This document shows, one piece after another, positions 30,813 to 39,021 of a stretch of 39,228 nucleotides of DNA. Numbering within the stretch: the first letter of the stretch is position 1; each line of letters begins with the position of its first letter. This stretch comes from an uncultured Marinobacterium sp. (GTDB lineage: Bacteria; Pseudomonadota; Gammaproteobacteria; Pseudomonadales; Balneatricaceae), in NCBI GenBank assembly GCA_947501565.1, contig CANMWJ010000027.1, positions 1 through 39,228 of the forward strand, written 5' to 3'. The position numbers were made by a program, and so were the translations under genes. The notes under the pieces were generated by a model that had not been told where the DNA came from, ran no database searches, and was given only the letters and a program-made list of their open reading frames with translations.

Positions 30813-30824
30813 GGTAACGTTACC
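30813..30824. promoter_or_regulatory. Palindrome GGTAACGTTACC upstream of gatC
   Basis: A perfect 12-bp palindrome lies 49 bases before the gatC start. The position suits an operator near the promoter or leader. No known regulator consensus is recognised. Confidence 0.3.
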
Positions 30825-30873
30825 CGCTTATCTCTTTTCGTCGAAACGACTTCCAACCCAGCGAGAAGCAACT

Positions 30874-31161
30874 ATGGCTCTAGACCGCTCTGATGTGGAA
30901 AAAATCGCCCATCTGGCACGCCTGCAGATTGATGAGCAGGACATCCCGGAATACACCAAAAACCTGTCTAGCATTCTGGATCTGGTCGACCAGATGCAGG
31001 CTGTGGACACCAGCGACGTTGAGCCGATGGCCAATGCCCTGGACGCTGTTCAGCGCCTGCGTGCAGACGTAGTGACCGAAGAGAACAATCGCGACAAGCT
31101 GCAGAGCGTCGCGCCTGCCGTTGAAAACGGCCTGTTCCAGGTTCCTAAAGTTATCGAATAA
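30874..31161 (+). CDS. gatC: Asp-tRNA(Asn)/Glu-tRNA(Gln) amidotransferase subunit C
   Basis: The 95-residue protein begins [19 protein letters not shown], the standard GatC N-terminus, and ends with [13 protein letters not shown]. GatC wraps around GatA and stabilises the GatCAB complex. I start at ATG 30874; the 21 extra codons of the frame from 30811 are not GatC-like and cover the palindrome. It is the first gene of gatCAB. Confidence 0.95.
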   Translation: MALDRSDVEKIAHLARLQIDEQDIPEYTKNLSSILDLVDQMQAVDTSDVEPMANALDAVQRLRADVVTEENNRDKLQSVAPAVENGLFQVPKVIE

Positions 31162-31229
31162 GTATTTCCGCGATACAACAGCGAACCTCTTCTTGCACCT
31201 TATCGGAATATCGAAGGACCCAGATTCTC

Positions 31230-32681
31230 ATGTTTGACAAAACGCTAGCCGAACTGGCCCAGGGGCTGGAAAACGGCGATTTCAGCAGTGTCGAGCTGAC
31301 GCAAGCCTACCTTGACCGCATCAACGCGGAAGATGGCAAATACAACAGCTACATCACCGTAACCGGCGAACAGGCGCTGGATCAGGCCAAAGCCGCAGAC
31401 GAAACCCGTGCTGCGGGCAACGCAGGCGCCTTCACCGGCCTGCCGATCGCTCACAAAGATATCTTCTGCACCGAAGGTGTGCGCACCAGCTGTGCCTCCA
31501 AAATGCTGGATAACTTTATCTCCCCTTACAACGCTACCGTGGTGAACAAATTCAACGCGGCTGGCGCAGTAATGCTGGGTAAAACCAACATGGACGAGTT
31601 CGCCATGGGCTCCTCCAACGAATCCAGCTTCTACGGCCCATCCAAGAACCCTTGGGACACCGACCGAGTACCGGGCGGTTCCTCCGGCGGTTCTGCAGCT
31701 GCAGTCGCAGCGCAACTGGCACCGGCAGCTACCGGTACCGACACCGGCGGTTCCATCCGTCAGCCGGCAGCACTGTGCGGTATCACCGGCCTGAAACCGA
31801 CCTACGGTCGCGTTTCCCGTTTCGGCATGATCGCGTTTGCATCCTCTCTGGATCAGGGCGGTCCGATGACACGCACGGCAGAAGACGCGGCAATGATGCT
31901 GAACGTGATGGCTGGCTTCGACCTGAACGACTCCACCAGCATGCAACAAGACGTACCGGACTACACCGCTGATCTGAGCAAGCCTCTGGCTGGCCTGAAG
32001 ATCGGTCTGCCGAAGGAGTTCTTCCCGGCCGATCTGAGTCCGGCAATCGCGGAGCAGGTCCAGAACGCGATTAAGGAATACGAAGCCCTGGGCGCTACAG
32101 TCAAAGAGGTCAGCCTGCCAAATACCGCACTGGCGATCCCGGCGTACTACATCATCGCACCATCTGAAGCCTCTTCTAACCTGTCCCGTTTTGATGGCGT
32201 ACGTTACGGCTACCGTTGCGAAAGCCCGGTTGATCTGGAAGACCTGTACAAGCGCTCCCGTGGTGAAGGTTTTGGTACAGAGGTAAAACGCCGCATCATG
32301 GTGGGTGCATACGCGCTGTCCGAAGGTTTCTACGATGCCTACTACAAGAAGGCACAACAGATCCGCCGTCTGATCAAGCAGGATTACGTTAACGCACTGA
32401 ATGAAGTAGACGTGATCATGGGGCCAACCACCCCGCACCCTGCATTCAAACTGGGCGAGAAAACCTCTGACCCTGTTGCGATGTACATGGAAGATATCTT
32501 CACGATCTCCCTGAACCTCGCGGGCATGCCAGGCATCTCTATCCCATGCGGCCAGACTGAAGGCCTGCCAGTGGGACTGCAGATCATCGGCAACTACTTT
32601 GCCGAAGCAAAACTGCTCAACGTTGCGCACCAGTTCCAGGTAGCAACCGACTGGCACAAGAAAACACCACAAGGCATCTGA
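31230..32681 (+). CDS. gatA: Asp-tRNA(Asn)/Glu-tRNA(Gln) amidotransferase subunit A
   Basis: The 483-residue amidase-signature enzyme has the Ser-cisSer-Lys triad: Lys76 in [11 protein letters not shown], Ser151 in [11 protein letters not shown] and Ser175 in [12 protein letters not shown]. It releases ammonia from glutamine and channels it to GatB, which amidates misacylated tRNA. This indicates the indirect route to Gln-tRNA and/or Asn-tRNA. It is 68 bases after gatC and 14 before gatB. Confidence 0.97.
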   Translation: MFDKTLAELAQGLENGDFSSVELTQAYLDRINAEDGKYNSYITVTGEQALDQAKAADETRAAGNAGAFTGLPIAHKDIFCTEGVRTSCASKMLDNFISPYNATVVNKFNAAGAVMLGKTNMDEFAMGSSNESSFYGPSKNPWDTDRVPGGSSGGSAAAVAAQLAPAATGTDTGGSIRQPAALCGITGLKPTYGRVSRFGMIAFASSLDQGGPMTRTAEDAAMMLNVMAGFDLNDSTSMQQDVPDYTADLSKPLAGLKIGLPKEFFPADLSPAIAEQVQNAIKEYEALGATVKEVSLPNTALAIPAYYIIAPSEASSNLSRFDGVRYGYRCESPVDLEDLYKRSRGEGFGTEVKRRIMVGAYALSEGFYDAYYKKAQQIRRLIKQDYVNALNEVDVIMGPTTPHPAFKLGEKTSDPVAMYMEDIFTISLNLAGMPGISIPCGQTEGLPVGLQIIGNYFAEAKLLNVAHQFQVATDWHKKTPQGI

Positions 32682-32695
32682 GAGGTTAACGACTA

Positions 32696-34150
32696 ATGGA
32701 ATGGGAAGCGGTAATCGGGCTTGAGATCCACGCCCAGCTCGCCACAAACTCCAAAATCTTTTCCGGTGCCAGCACAGCGTTTGGTGCCGAACCCAACACC
32801 CAGGCATGTGCGGTAGACCTGGCGCTGCCAGGCACCCTGCCGGTGTTTAACGAAGAAGCACTGCGCATGGCGGTGAAGTTCGGTCTGGCGATTGACGCCA
32901 ACATCGGCCGTACCTCCGTGTTCGACCGTAAGAACTACTTCTATCCGGACCTGCCGAAAGGCTACCAGACCAGCCAGCTGTTCTTCCCGATTGTCGGTGA
33001 AGGTCACGTGGATATCACACTGGAAGATGGCACAACCAAACGTGTTGGCGTAACCCGTGCACACCTTGAGGAAGATGCGGGTAAATCCCTGCACGATGAA
33101 TTCCCGGGCATGACCGGCATCGACCTCAACCGTGCCGGTACACCTCTGCTAGAGATCGTATCCGAGCCGGATATGCGTTCCGCTGAGGAAGCAGTCGCTT
33201 ACGTCCGTAAGATCCACTCTATCGTAACCAGTCTGGGCATCTGTGACGGCAACATGGCGGAAGGCTCCTTCCGTTGTGACTGTAACGTCTCCGTGCGCCT
33301 GAAAGGTGAAGAGGAGTTCGGTACCCGCACCGAAACCAAGAACATCAACTCTTTCCGTTTCATCGAAAAAGCGATTCTGGGTGAAATCGATCGCCAGATC
33401 GACCTGATCGAAGATGGCGGCCGCGTGGTGCAGGAAACCCGCCTGTACGATGCAAACAAAAATGAAACCCGCTCTATGCGCTCCAAAGAGGAAGCCAACG
33501 ACTACCGTTACTTCCCATGCCCGGACCTGCTGCCGATCGTGATCGATGAAGACTACATCGACGTGATTCGCGACAACCTGCCGGAACTGCCAGACGCACG
33601 TAAAGCGCGCTTCATCGAAGAGTACAAACTGAGCGACTACGACGCGATGGTACTGTCCGGTGACCACCACATGGCCACCTACTTCGAAACCGTTGCCAAA
33701 GCAGCTGGCGATTCCAAGCTGACAGCCAACTGGGTAATGGGCGAACTGTCCAAGCACCTGAACCAGAACGACACCACCATTGCTGACAGTCCGGTTTCCG
33801 CGGATCAGCTGGGCGGCCTGCTGGTGCGCATCAAAGACAACACCATCTCCGGCAACATCGCCAAGAAAGTGTTTGAAGCGATGTGGAGCGAAGGCGGTAC
33901 GGCGGATGAGATCATCGAAGCCAAAGGCCTGAAGCAGGTAACCGATACCGGCGCTATCGAGAAGATCGTCGACGATGTGATCGCCAACTGCACCAAGCAG
34001 GTTGAGCAATACACCTCCGCTGAACCGGAGAAGCGCGGCAAGATGATCGGTTTCTTTATGGGGCAGGTGATGAAAGCGACTGGCGGCAAGGCCAATCCAG
34101 GCGCCGTAACCGGCATCCTGAAGAAAAAGCTGGACGCGCTCTGCGATTAA
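32696..34150 (+). CDS. gatB: Asp-tRNA(Asn)/Glu-tRNA(Gln) amidotransferase subunit B
   Basis: The 484-residue protein has the family opening [20 protein letters not shown], the kinase-like domain with [15 protein letters not shown] and [13 protein letters not shown], and a C-terminal tail domain (GatB/YqeY, about 335-484) that recognises tRNA. It activates the misacylated tRNA with ATP and transfers ammonia from GatA. It ends the gatCAB operon, closed by the hairpin at 34179. Confidence 0.97.
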   Translation: MEWEAVIGLEIHAQLATNSKIFSGASTAFGAEPNTQACAVDLALPGTLPVFNEEALRMAVKFGLAIDANIGRTSVFDRKNYFYPDLPKGYQTSQLFFPIVGEGHVDITLEDGTTKRVGVTRAHLEEDAGKSLHDEFPGMTGIDLNRAGTPLLEIVSEPDMRSAEEAVAYVRKIHSIVTSLGICDGNMAEGSFRCDCNVSVRLKGEEEFGTRTETKNINSFRFIEKAILGEIDRQIDLIEDGGRVVQETRLYDANKNETRSMRSKEEANDYRYFPCPDLLPIVIDEDYIDVIRDNLPELPDARKARFIEEYKLSDYDAMVLSGDHHMATYFETVAKAAGDSKLTANWVMGELSKHLNQNDTTIADSPVSADQLGGLLVRIKDNTISGNIAKKVFEAMWSEGGTADEIIEAKGLKQVTDTGAIEKIVDDVIANCTKQVEQYTSAEPEKRGKMIGFFMGQVMKATGGKANPGAVTGILKKKLDALCD

Positions 34151-34178
34151 TTCGCGGCGCAATCTGCAAAAGAAAAAA

Positions 34179-34204
34179 CCGCAGCCTGAGCTGCGGTTTT
34201 TTTT
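34179..34204 (+). terminator. Terminator of the gatCAB operon
   Basis: CCGCAG (34179-34184), loop CCTGAG, CTGCGG (34191-34196), then eight T. Six A precede it. Confidence 0.92.
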
Positions 34205-34336
34205 CACTTCCCTGTAAAGGACTCCGTAGAGCCTGCATACCGGTGTCCAATCATCGGACGTTACTGTTTGCCTGTGCCGTAGGTGTCCCAATATCCCCAC
34301 AACTATCTGTTCAAATCGATTTGCCTGAACAGCCCA

Positions 34337-34364
34337 GCTGAAGTCCTGCACAGCTTCGGCTTTT
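34337..34364 (+). terminator. Weak terminator-like hairpin
   Basis: GCTGAAG (34337-34343) pairs with CTTCGGC (34354-34360) through one G-U pair, followed by four T. It lies in the 264-base stretch between the gatB terminator and the porin gene, in which I see no gene. Confidence 0.3.
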
Positions 34365-34468
34365 AGCTGTCGGAAATCACTACGGCGATAACATCCTTTC
34401 CGATATACCCAGAACTCCAGTCGCGGACGCGACCGGAGAAACAACGCTAAAGGTATTTAATCAGCGAC

Positions 34469-35116
34469 TCAGAAATCAAAGCCTTTGCTGATGGACAGAG
34501 TGACAGTGTTGCTGCTGCTCACCCAGTTATTAGTCGCAGATGCGTCATCATCCGGCAGGATCGCCGCTACGTTGAAATCCAGACCTTCGTAGGTCAGGCC
34601 GTAACCCAGCTCGAAGTATTCGCCGTCCACTTCATCACCGTACACGCCATAGGTCACGTAAGCACCCTCATACTCAGCGGTCAGACTGGTGAAGGTGTAA
34701 TCAACTTCGTTACCCGCACCATCATCGTTCACACCTACGTTATAACCCAGAGATAGCGGGCCATAGGACAGTCCCAGGTTTATCTCTTCGTAGTCGAAGT
34801 CCGCTTCGTCATAGTAGTAACCGGTCACACCTACGCTGTAGCCCAGGCCTGAAACCTCATTGGCGTAACCCGCATAGATGTCATACTCTACGTCGTTTGG
34901 CAGTGTTGCCAGCCATGTGCCCACATATACACCGGAGTCGTGCTCGTAATCCACACCACCCATCATGGAAGCGCCCTGACCGGAACCGCTCTGATCCAGA
35001 CCACGGAACCAGTAATCGCTCATTGCACCGATGTTTGCAGACAAACCTGCAGTTGCACTTACGGAAGCAGCCATCAGACCAGACGCGATCAGCGCTTTTA
35101 CCATAGGTTTCATCAT
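34469..35116 (-). CDS. TorF family putative outer-membrane porin
   Basis: The 215-residue protein has a signal peptide (about 1-23, cut after SATA) and begins its mature part with LSANIGAMSDYWFRGLDQS, typical of the TorF/TIGR02001 family. Alternating Tyr/Gly-rich strands and the C-terminal ISKGFDF with final Phe indicate a beta-barrel. It is very acidic, which fits a marine surface protein. The ligand is unknown. AAGGGGGA lies eight bases before ATG 35116, a strong ribosome site. It appears to be a single-gene transcript. Confidence 0.82.
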   Translation of the reverse strand: MMKPMVKALIASGLMAASVSATAGLSANIGAMSDYWFRGLDQSGSGQGASMMGGVDYEHDSGVYVGTWLATLPNDVEYDIYAGYANEVSGLGYSVGVTGYYYDEADFDYEEINLGLSYGPLSLGYNVGVNDDGAGNEVDYTFTSLTAEYEGAYVTYGVYGDEVDGEYFELGYGLTYEGLDFNVAAILPDDDASATNNWVSSSNTVTLSISKGFDF

Positions 35117-35314
35117 CTCTATTTCCCCCTTCAGAATAACAATAGCTTTTTGATGAATTTACTTAGTCAAAGCACAGCCCATGCCAATATTAAATAAACC
35201 TTAAAATTCATCATGTTATCCAACACACCTGTAATTACCTTCCTTGTGACGCAAAGTTTACACAATGATGACCGCTATATTGCAGTGCAATAAAACGCAT
35301 ACAAGCACCGTTTC

Positions 35315-35330
35315 TGTGCACAAAGTGACA
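35315..35330. promoter_or_regulatory. Possible CRP-like half-match upstream of the GNAT gene
   Basis: TGTGC-ACAAAG-TGACA matches the TGTGA-N6-TCACA consensus at eight of ten bases. It lies about 80 bases upstream of the GNAT start and about 200 upstream of the porin. Such matches occur by chance, so this is a weak call. Confidence 0.2.
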
Positions 35331-35406
35331 TTTTCGTGACAAGCCACCAATTCTGGCCTTATTTAGAGGCACCCCTCACTATCAGAGCACGTATCGGCGC
35401 TCTAAA

Positions 35407-35934
35407 ATGGGAACTCTTGCGCTGGTTGTGCAGAAGGATGCCGGCAGAGATATCCAACAGGCGAGGCACTGCATATTGTCATCTTTAACCCTGATCACAC
35501 CAGAACCTGACCAGCTTTACCGCGTTAACCGCTTCTATAAAAAAAACGGGCATAAAGGCAAAGCAACACCTGGGGATATTGTGTTCTGGCTGGAACAATC
35601 AGATCAGATACTGGCCGCTGTACGCTTTCTCAATACCAGCGACGGGCTGTTATTGCGCGGCTTATGGGTGCACAAATCACAACGCCGATCCGGACTGGGA
35701 TCGGCGTTGTTGAAGCAAACCCGATTGGTCTGGCAGCAACAGGCCTGTTACTGCTTTCCTTACGGGCATCTGGAAGACTTCTATTCACGCAACGGTTTTA
35801 CACTCTTCGCAGATCGCGGAGGGAATATCAAAGGTACTCACAGTATTCCCGACCAGCTTTACAATCAGCTCAAATCCTATCACCAACGTGGCGAAGACCT
35901 GCTGCTTATGGGTTATCAACCACCCTGTGATTGA
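35407..35934 (+). CDS. GNAT family N-acetyltransferase
   Basis: The 175-residue protein has the acetyl-CoA loop RRSGLGSALLKQ (motif A) after a strand GLLLRGLWVHKS, and ends its domain with EDFYSRNGFTLF, the usual GNAT end. The substrate is not predictable. There is no clear ribosome site before ATG 35407, so a start slightly downstream is possible. Its 3' end overlaps the convergent lipoprotein gene by 19 bases. Confidence 0.75.
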   Translation: MGTLALVVQKDAGRDIQQARHCILSSLTLITPEPDQLYRVNRFYKKNGHKGKATPGDIVFWLEQSDQILAAVRFLNTSDGLLLRGLWVHKSQRRSGLGSALLKQTRLVWQQQACYCFPYGHLEDFYSRNGFTLFADRGGNIKGTHSIPDQLYNQLKSYHQRGEDLLLMGYQPPCD

Positions 35935-36209
35935 CGGATATAGAAGCGCGCCTTTTCCACGTTTTTCAGGCAGACATCGTACTGCTCCAGTTGCTCAACC
36001 ACCTTGGCACTGCCCAGCAGACTGGCCGCTTTTGACCATCCCACCGAACCACTGAAACCTTCGCTGCGAGCAAAGCTCAGCTCATCATACGCTTTTTCAA
36101 TACCGTTTCTGCATGCCAGGTCCATCCGTCCCGGTTGCGGTGCACCGGCACACCCCACCAGTACCGTTGATACCAACACCAAACCAACGCCTGCTGACTT
36201 AAAACTCAT
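35916..36209 (-). CDS. Small lipoprotein of unknown function
   Basis: The 97-residue protein has a lipoprotein signal (about 1-19) with lipobox VLVGC and acylated Cys20. The mature part is helical, with KAYDELSFARSEG and LGSAKVVEQLEQYDVCLKNVEKARFYIR, including two more cysteines that could form a disulphide. Residue +2 is Ala, suggesting transfer to the outer membrane. I do not recognise a named family. It converges on the GNAT gene with a 19-base overlap. Confidence 0.7.
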   Translation of the reverse strand: MSFKSAGVGLVLVSTVLVGCAGAPQPGRMDLACRNGIEKAYDELSFARSEGFSGSVGWSKAASLLGSAKVVEQLEQYDVCLKNVEKARFYIRQSQGG

Positions 36210-36235
36210 CGTTTACTCCGTTAGCCATGAATCCC

Positions 36236-36296
36236 GCTATCCGTTCACTGGATATTATGCAGAATTCCCTGCTGTTCAGGCCCTGCTATCCGTTCA
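36236..36296. repeat. 12-bp direct repeat upstream of the lipoprotein gene
   Basis: GCTATCCGTTCA occurs at 36236-36247 and again at 36285-36296, in the same direction, 49 bases apart. It lies between the lipoprotein start and the AraC-type fragment. Confidence 0.5.
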
Positions 36297-36373
36297 ACAG
36301 GCCAACACAAAAAACACCATTACACCCAGCCAGCGACTCTCGTGATCGACCGGGCGAGTAATAAGGCAGTGAA

Positions 36374-36601
36374 TTGCAGGACAAGTTCCCAAAAGCACAA
36401 ATGACGAAAGCCCCTTGCACAATGGATAGCAGCTCTGCCAGCAATTCCGATTTCAGCCGCTCCTTTAAGAAGCGTTTTGAAATGACGCCGCGAGAGGCAC
36501 GGCAATTCGGTGTTGGCTCAAAGAACGAACTGATCGATAGAAACGACCTTAGCAATCTGGATCGCCGCTACGAGCTCTGGATGCAAAGCCTTTCGGGGTA
36601 A
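36374..36601 (+). pseudogene. C-terminal fragment of an AraC-family regulator
   Basis: The 75-codon frame contains SASNSDFSRSFKKRFEMTPREAR, which matches the second helix-turn-helix of AraC regulators (pattern SDFSRAFKRRFGxTPREAR). About 40 further residues end in a stop. The first helix-turn-helix and the ligand domain are absent, and the 164 bases upstream hold no frame that would supply them. It is best read as the 3' remnant of a deleted gene; the ATG at 36374 is probably not a real start. Confidence 0.65.
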
Positions 36602-36751
36602 AAACGGCAAGAAAGTTGATGTGGACACGCAAATCAGCCTTCCCGACCGCCCTCCTCGGTGGATACAATCGAAGGACAGTGTCCGCCTGGATTGCGGACC
36701 AGTCTACTCAGGCACACAGGGACAGGTGCCTTGGAATTCCGGGGTTTTACG

Positions 36752-37150
36752 ATGTCTCACAGTCTCTTCTGCTACGGCACTCTCACCGTTACCGATATAT
36801 TCTCGAGGGTTATAGAACGCCCGGTTAGCCAACCAACCATAGACGGCAACCTGCCAGAATATGGTTGTTTTAAGGTCAACGGGGAGATTTTTCCCGGCAT
36901 CCGCCCGGAGAAAGAGAGCACCACGTCAGGCTGCGTGTACCGAAACCTTACGCTTGAGGAGATACGTAAGCTGGACCTGTATGAAGGTGAACTTTATCGC
37001 CGACAGAAAGTTCGTGTGGAAACCGCCAGCGGCCCGGTTATCGCTTGGGCTTACTTGATTAAACCGGAGTACTACGAAGAGCTCAGTGAGGAGTACTGGT
37101 GCCGGGATAGCTTTCTGGCAACAGGAATCCGGGAATTTCTGGGTGGCTAA
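36752..37150 (+). CDS. AIG2-like / gamma-glutamylcyclotransferase-fold protein
   Basis: The 132-residue protein begins MSHSLFCYGTLTV with the YGTL substrate-loop motif and has the acidic LDLYEGELYRRQKVRV motif, whose Glu is the presumed catalytic acid. The pattern GxIFPGI...GxVYR fits the AIG2-like branch. These enzymes cyclise gamma-glutamyl groups, but substrates of AIG2-like members are mostly unknown. I start at ATG 36752; the longer frame from 36659 adds non-homologous sequence. The 150 bases before it hold only a small hairpin (36681-36699). Confidence 0.75.
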   Translation: MSHSLFCYGTLTVTDIFSRVIERPVSQPTIDGNLPEYGCFKVNGEIFPGIRPEKESTTSGCVYRNLTLEEIRKLDLYEGELYRRQKVRVETASGPVIAWAYLIKPEYYEELSEEYWCRDSFLATGIREFLGG

Positions 37151-37198
37151 CAACTAAGCAGGGCTTAACGACAAACACGGCACGATACCCATGACGCG

Positions 37199-37408
37199 TT
37201 ATGCCATTACCGCGAGTTGCATTGGATCGGCATCGTAACCGTTTTTCATCTGTGTGCTCTGAATAAGACCTTCAGCGCAGCTTGCGCAACGACCACAGCA
37301 GGTACCTACATTCAGAGCTTCACCCAATCCTTCCAGCGTAGAAATACCCTCATCTACCGCTTTAACGATGTCACGATCGGTGACTGAGTTACAGATACAT
37401 ACGTACAT
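37199..37408 (-). CDS. bfd: Bacterioferritin-associated ferredoxin
   Basis: The 69-residue [2Fe-2S] protein has the Bfd cysteine pattern Cys4, Cys6, Cys38, Cys41 (CxC-x31-CxxC). Bfd binds at the haem of bacterioferritin and supplies electrons that release stored iron. I start at ATG 37408 (MYVCICNSV), with AGGGGAT just upstream; the 24 extra codons of the longer frame run through the promoter and Fur box. It is divergent from two bfr genes, which are its expected partners. Confidence 0.93.
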   Translation of the reverse strand: MYVCICNSVTDRDIVKAVDEGISTLEGLGEALNVGTCCGRCASCAEGLIQSTQMKNGYDADPMQLAVMA

Positions 37409-37438
37409 AGGATATCCCCTGGTTAACGAATAACCAGC

Positions 37439-37468
37439 ATCATACATCTCAATGAGAATAGTTTGCAA
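37439..37468 (-). promoter_or_regulatory. Predicted promoter of bfd
   Basis: On the minus strand TTGCAA (37468-37463), an 18-base spacer and TATGAT (37444-37439). The Fur-like site at 37451-37469 covers the -35 and most of the spacer, so iron-loaded Fur would shut it off. Confidence 0.55.
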
Positions 37469-37469
37469 T
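37451..37469. promoter_or_regulatory. Fur box in the bfd/bfr intergenic region
   Basis: AATGAGAATAGTTTGCAAT fits the AATGAGAATNATTCTCATT-type Fur box perfectly in its left half and at five of nine bases in its right half. An adjacent exact inverted repeat TGCAAT-N4-ATTGCA (37464-37479) overlaps it. Fur control of bfd under iron shortage is established in Pseudomonas and enterics. Confidence 0.5.
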
Positions 37470-37601
37470 ATCGATTGCATTAATTTTTTTCATACTCGAG
37501 AATATCCCGCGCGAGATAATGCCATGCACAGAATCCATGGTGCTGTCTCACCTATACTAAAATCCTTATAAAAACAGCCTAAGTAACTGGAGTGCTTAAT
37601 T

Positions 37602-38072
37602 ATGAAAGGCGACCGTAAGGTAATTCAGAACCTGAACCTCCTGCTCAAGAATGAACTAACTGCAATCAACCAGTACTTCCTGCACGCGCGCATGTGCAAA
37701 AACTGGGGATTCGAGGAGCTCAACGAGCATGAATACAAAGCCTCCATCAAAGCGATGAAGGTTGCTGATGACCTCATCGAACGCATCCTGTTTCTGGAGG
37801 GCCTGCCGAACCTTCAGGATCTGGGCAAACTGATGCTGGGAGAGAATGTCGAGGAGATCTTTAAAGGAGACTCCATGCTGGATACAGCGGCACGCAACGA
37901 TTTGGTTGCAGCGATCGCCCACGCAGAATCAGTGCAGGATTACATCAGCCGTGAACTGATGGAAAAACTACTGGAAGTTAAAGAAGAACGCATCGACTGG
38001 CTGGAAACCCAGTTAAGTCTGATTAGCAGCGTCGGACTGCCAAACTATCTGCAATCCACCATGGACGACTAA
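37602..38072 (+). CDS. bfr: Bacterioferritin, haem-binding subunit lacking ferroxidase residues
   Basis: The 156-residue four-helix ferritin keeps the haem ligand Met52 and Glu18/Tyr25, but the other diiron ligands are changed. By E. coli numbering, Glu51 is Ala, His54 is Val, Glu94 is Asp, Glu127 is Lys and His130 is Arg. It should bind haem with its twin but not oxidise Fe(II). Mixed bacterioferritins with one haem-type and one ferroxidase-type subunit are known, for example in Pseudomonas putida. GGAG precedes the ATG. It is 24 bases ahead of the second bfr gene. Confidence 0.93.
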   Translation: MKGDRKVIQNLNLLLKNELTAINQYFLHARMCKNWGFEELNEHEYKASIKAMKVADDLIERILFLEGLPNLQDLGKLMLGENVEEIFKGDSMLDTAARNDLVAAIAHAESVQDYISRELMEKLLEVKEERIDWLETQLSLISSVGLPNYLQSTMDD

Positions 38073-38096
38073 GCCCGCTAAAGACGGAGAATACCC

Positions 38097-38570
38097 ATGA
38101 AAGGCAACACTCAGATTATCGACATCCTCAACAAACTACTGGCATGCGAACTGTCTGCGGCGGATCAGTACTTTATCCACTCACGTATGTATGAAGACTG
38201 GGGATTTAAGAAACTGCACGAACGCATCTCCCATGAACAGGAAGAAGAGCTGGAACACGCTTCCGCACTGGTTGAACGTATCCTGTTTCTGGAGGGCATG
38301 CCAAATGTAGCTGCCCGAGATCCACTCAAGGTAGGCAAAGACGTCCCGGAGATGCTGAAGAACGACCTGCAGGTCGAATACGAAGTAGGCCAGGCCTTGA
38401 AAGACGCAATCGCTGTCTGCGAACAGGAAAAAGACTACCAAACCCGCGAGATACTGGAAGTATTGCTGCGTGACACTGAAGAAGATCACACCTATTGGCT
38501 GGAACAGCAGCTGGGCCTGATCGACAAGGTCGGCCTGCAAAACTACCTGCAATCCCAAATGGGTGGCTAA
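38097..38570 (+). CDS. bfr: Bacterioferritin, ferroxidase subunit lacking the haem Met
   Basis: The 157-residue twin of the preceding gene keeps the diiron site: Glu18, Glu51, His54, Glu94 and, after a one-residue insertion, Glu128 and His131 (equivalent to 127 and 130). At position 52 it has Leu instead of the haem-binding Met. It thus supplies Fe(II) oxidation, while its partner supplies haem for Bfd-driven release. The two genes are separated by 24 bases and must be co-transcribed. Confidence 0.93.
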   Translation: MKGNTQIIDILNKLLACELSAADQYFIHSRMYEDWGFKKLHERISHEQEEELEHASALVERILFLEGMPNVAARDPLKVGKDVPEMLKNDLQVEYEVGQALKDAIAVCEQEKDYQTREILEVLLRDTEEDHTYWLEQQLGLIDKVGLQNYLQSQMGG

Positions 38571-38582
38571 TCTCTTCCCCTA

Positions 38583-38608
38583 CTGCATCCTGGCAAGCCG
38601 GGATGCAG
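38583..38608 (+). terminator. Hairpin after the bfr pair
   Basis: CTGCATCC (38583-38590) pairs with GGATGCAG (38601-38608), with an extra GGC/GCC inside the loop. There is no T run after it, so it may protect the 3' end or act with the downstream opposing terminators rather than end transcription alone. Confidence 0.45.
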
Positions 38609-38633
38609 CGACTCTCTGCACAACCTACAGACG

Positions 38634-38652
38634 AAAAAACAGCCCAAGGCTG
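38634..38652 (-). terminator. Additional minus-strand terminator
   Basis: CAGCC (38640-38644), loop CAA, GGCTG (38648-38652); on the minus strand six T follow. It is the outermost of four terminators in line after the tRNA genes and is not part of the 142-bp repeat. Confidence 0.65.
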
Positions 38653-38660
38653 CCTCCCCC

Positions 38661-39021
38661 AAATCGCAGACACAAAAAAACCAGCTCAAGGCTGGTTTCT
38701 CAGTGCTAGCTGGTAGCAATGCTAGCTAATTATTTATTGGTAGCGGGGGCCAGATTTGATCCGGGCCGCGCAGGCTGACGACCGCTAAGACCACGCAATC
38801 CCAAATCTCAGACACAAAAAAACCAGCTCAAGGCTGGTTTCTTAGTGCTAGCTGGTAGCAATGCTAGCTAATTATTTATTGGTAGCGGGGGCCAGATTTG
38901 ATCCGGGCCGCGCAGGCTGACGACCGCTAAGACCACGCAATCCCAAATCTCAGACACAAAAAAACCAGCTCAAGGCTGGTTTCTTAGTGCTAGCTGGTAG
39001 CAATGCTAGCTAATTATTTAT

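Noticed and set aside
31245-32807. Open frame of 520 codons on the minus strand opposite gatA
   Set aside because: It is fully antisense to an intact gatA, has no ribosome site or recognisable domain, and is Cys/His/Gln-rich as expected from the complement of biased codons. It is a shadow frame.
33149-34444. Open frame of 431 codons on the minus strand opposite gatB
   Set aside because: Same pattern: antisense to gatB, no homology, runs through the gatB terminator. It is a shadow frame.
36681-36699. Hairpin GTCCGC/GCGGAC before the AIG2-like gene
   Set aside because: The 6-bp stem has no T run and no clear position relative to a promoter; I could not give it a role.
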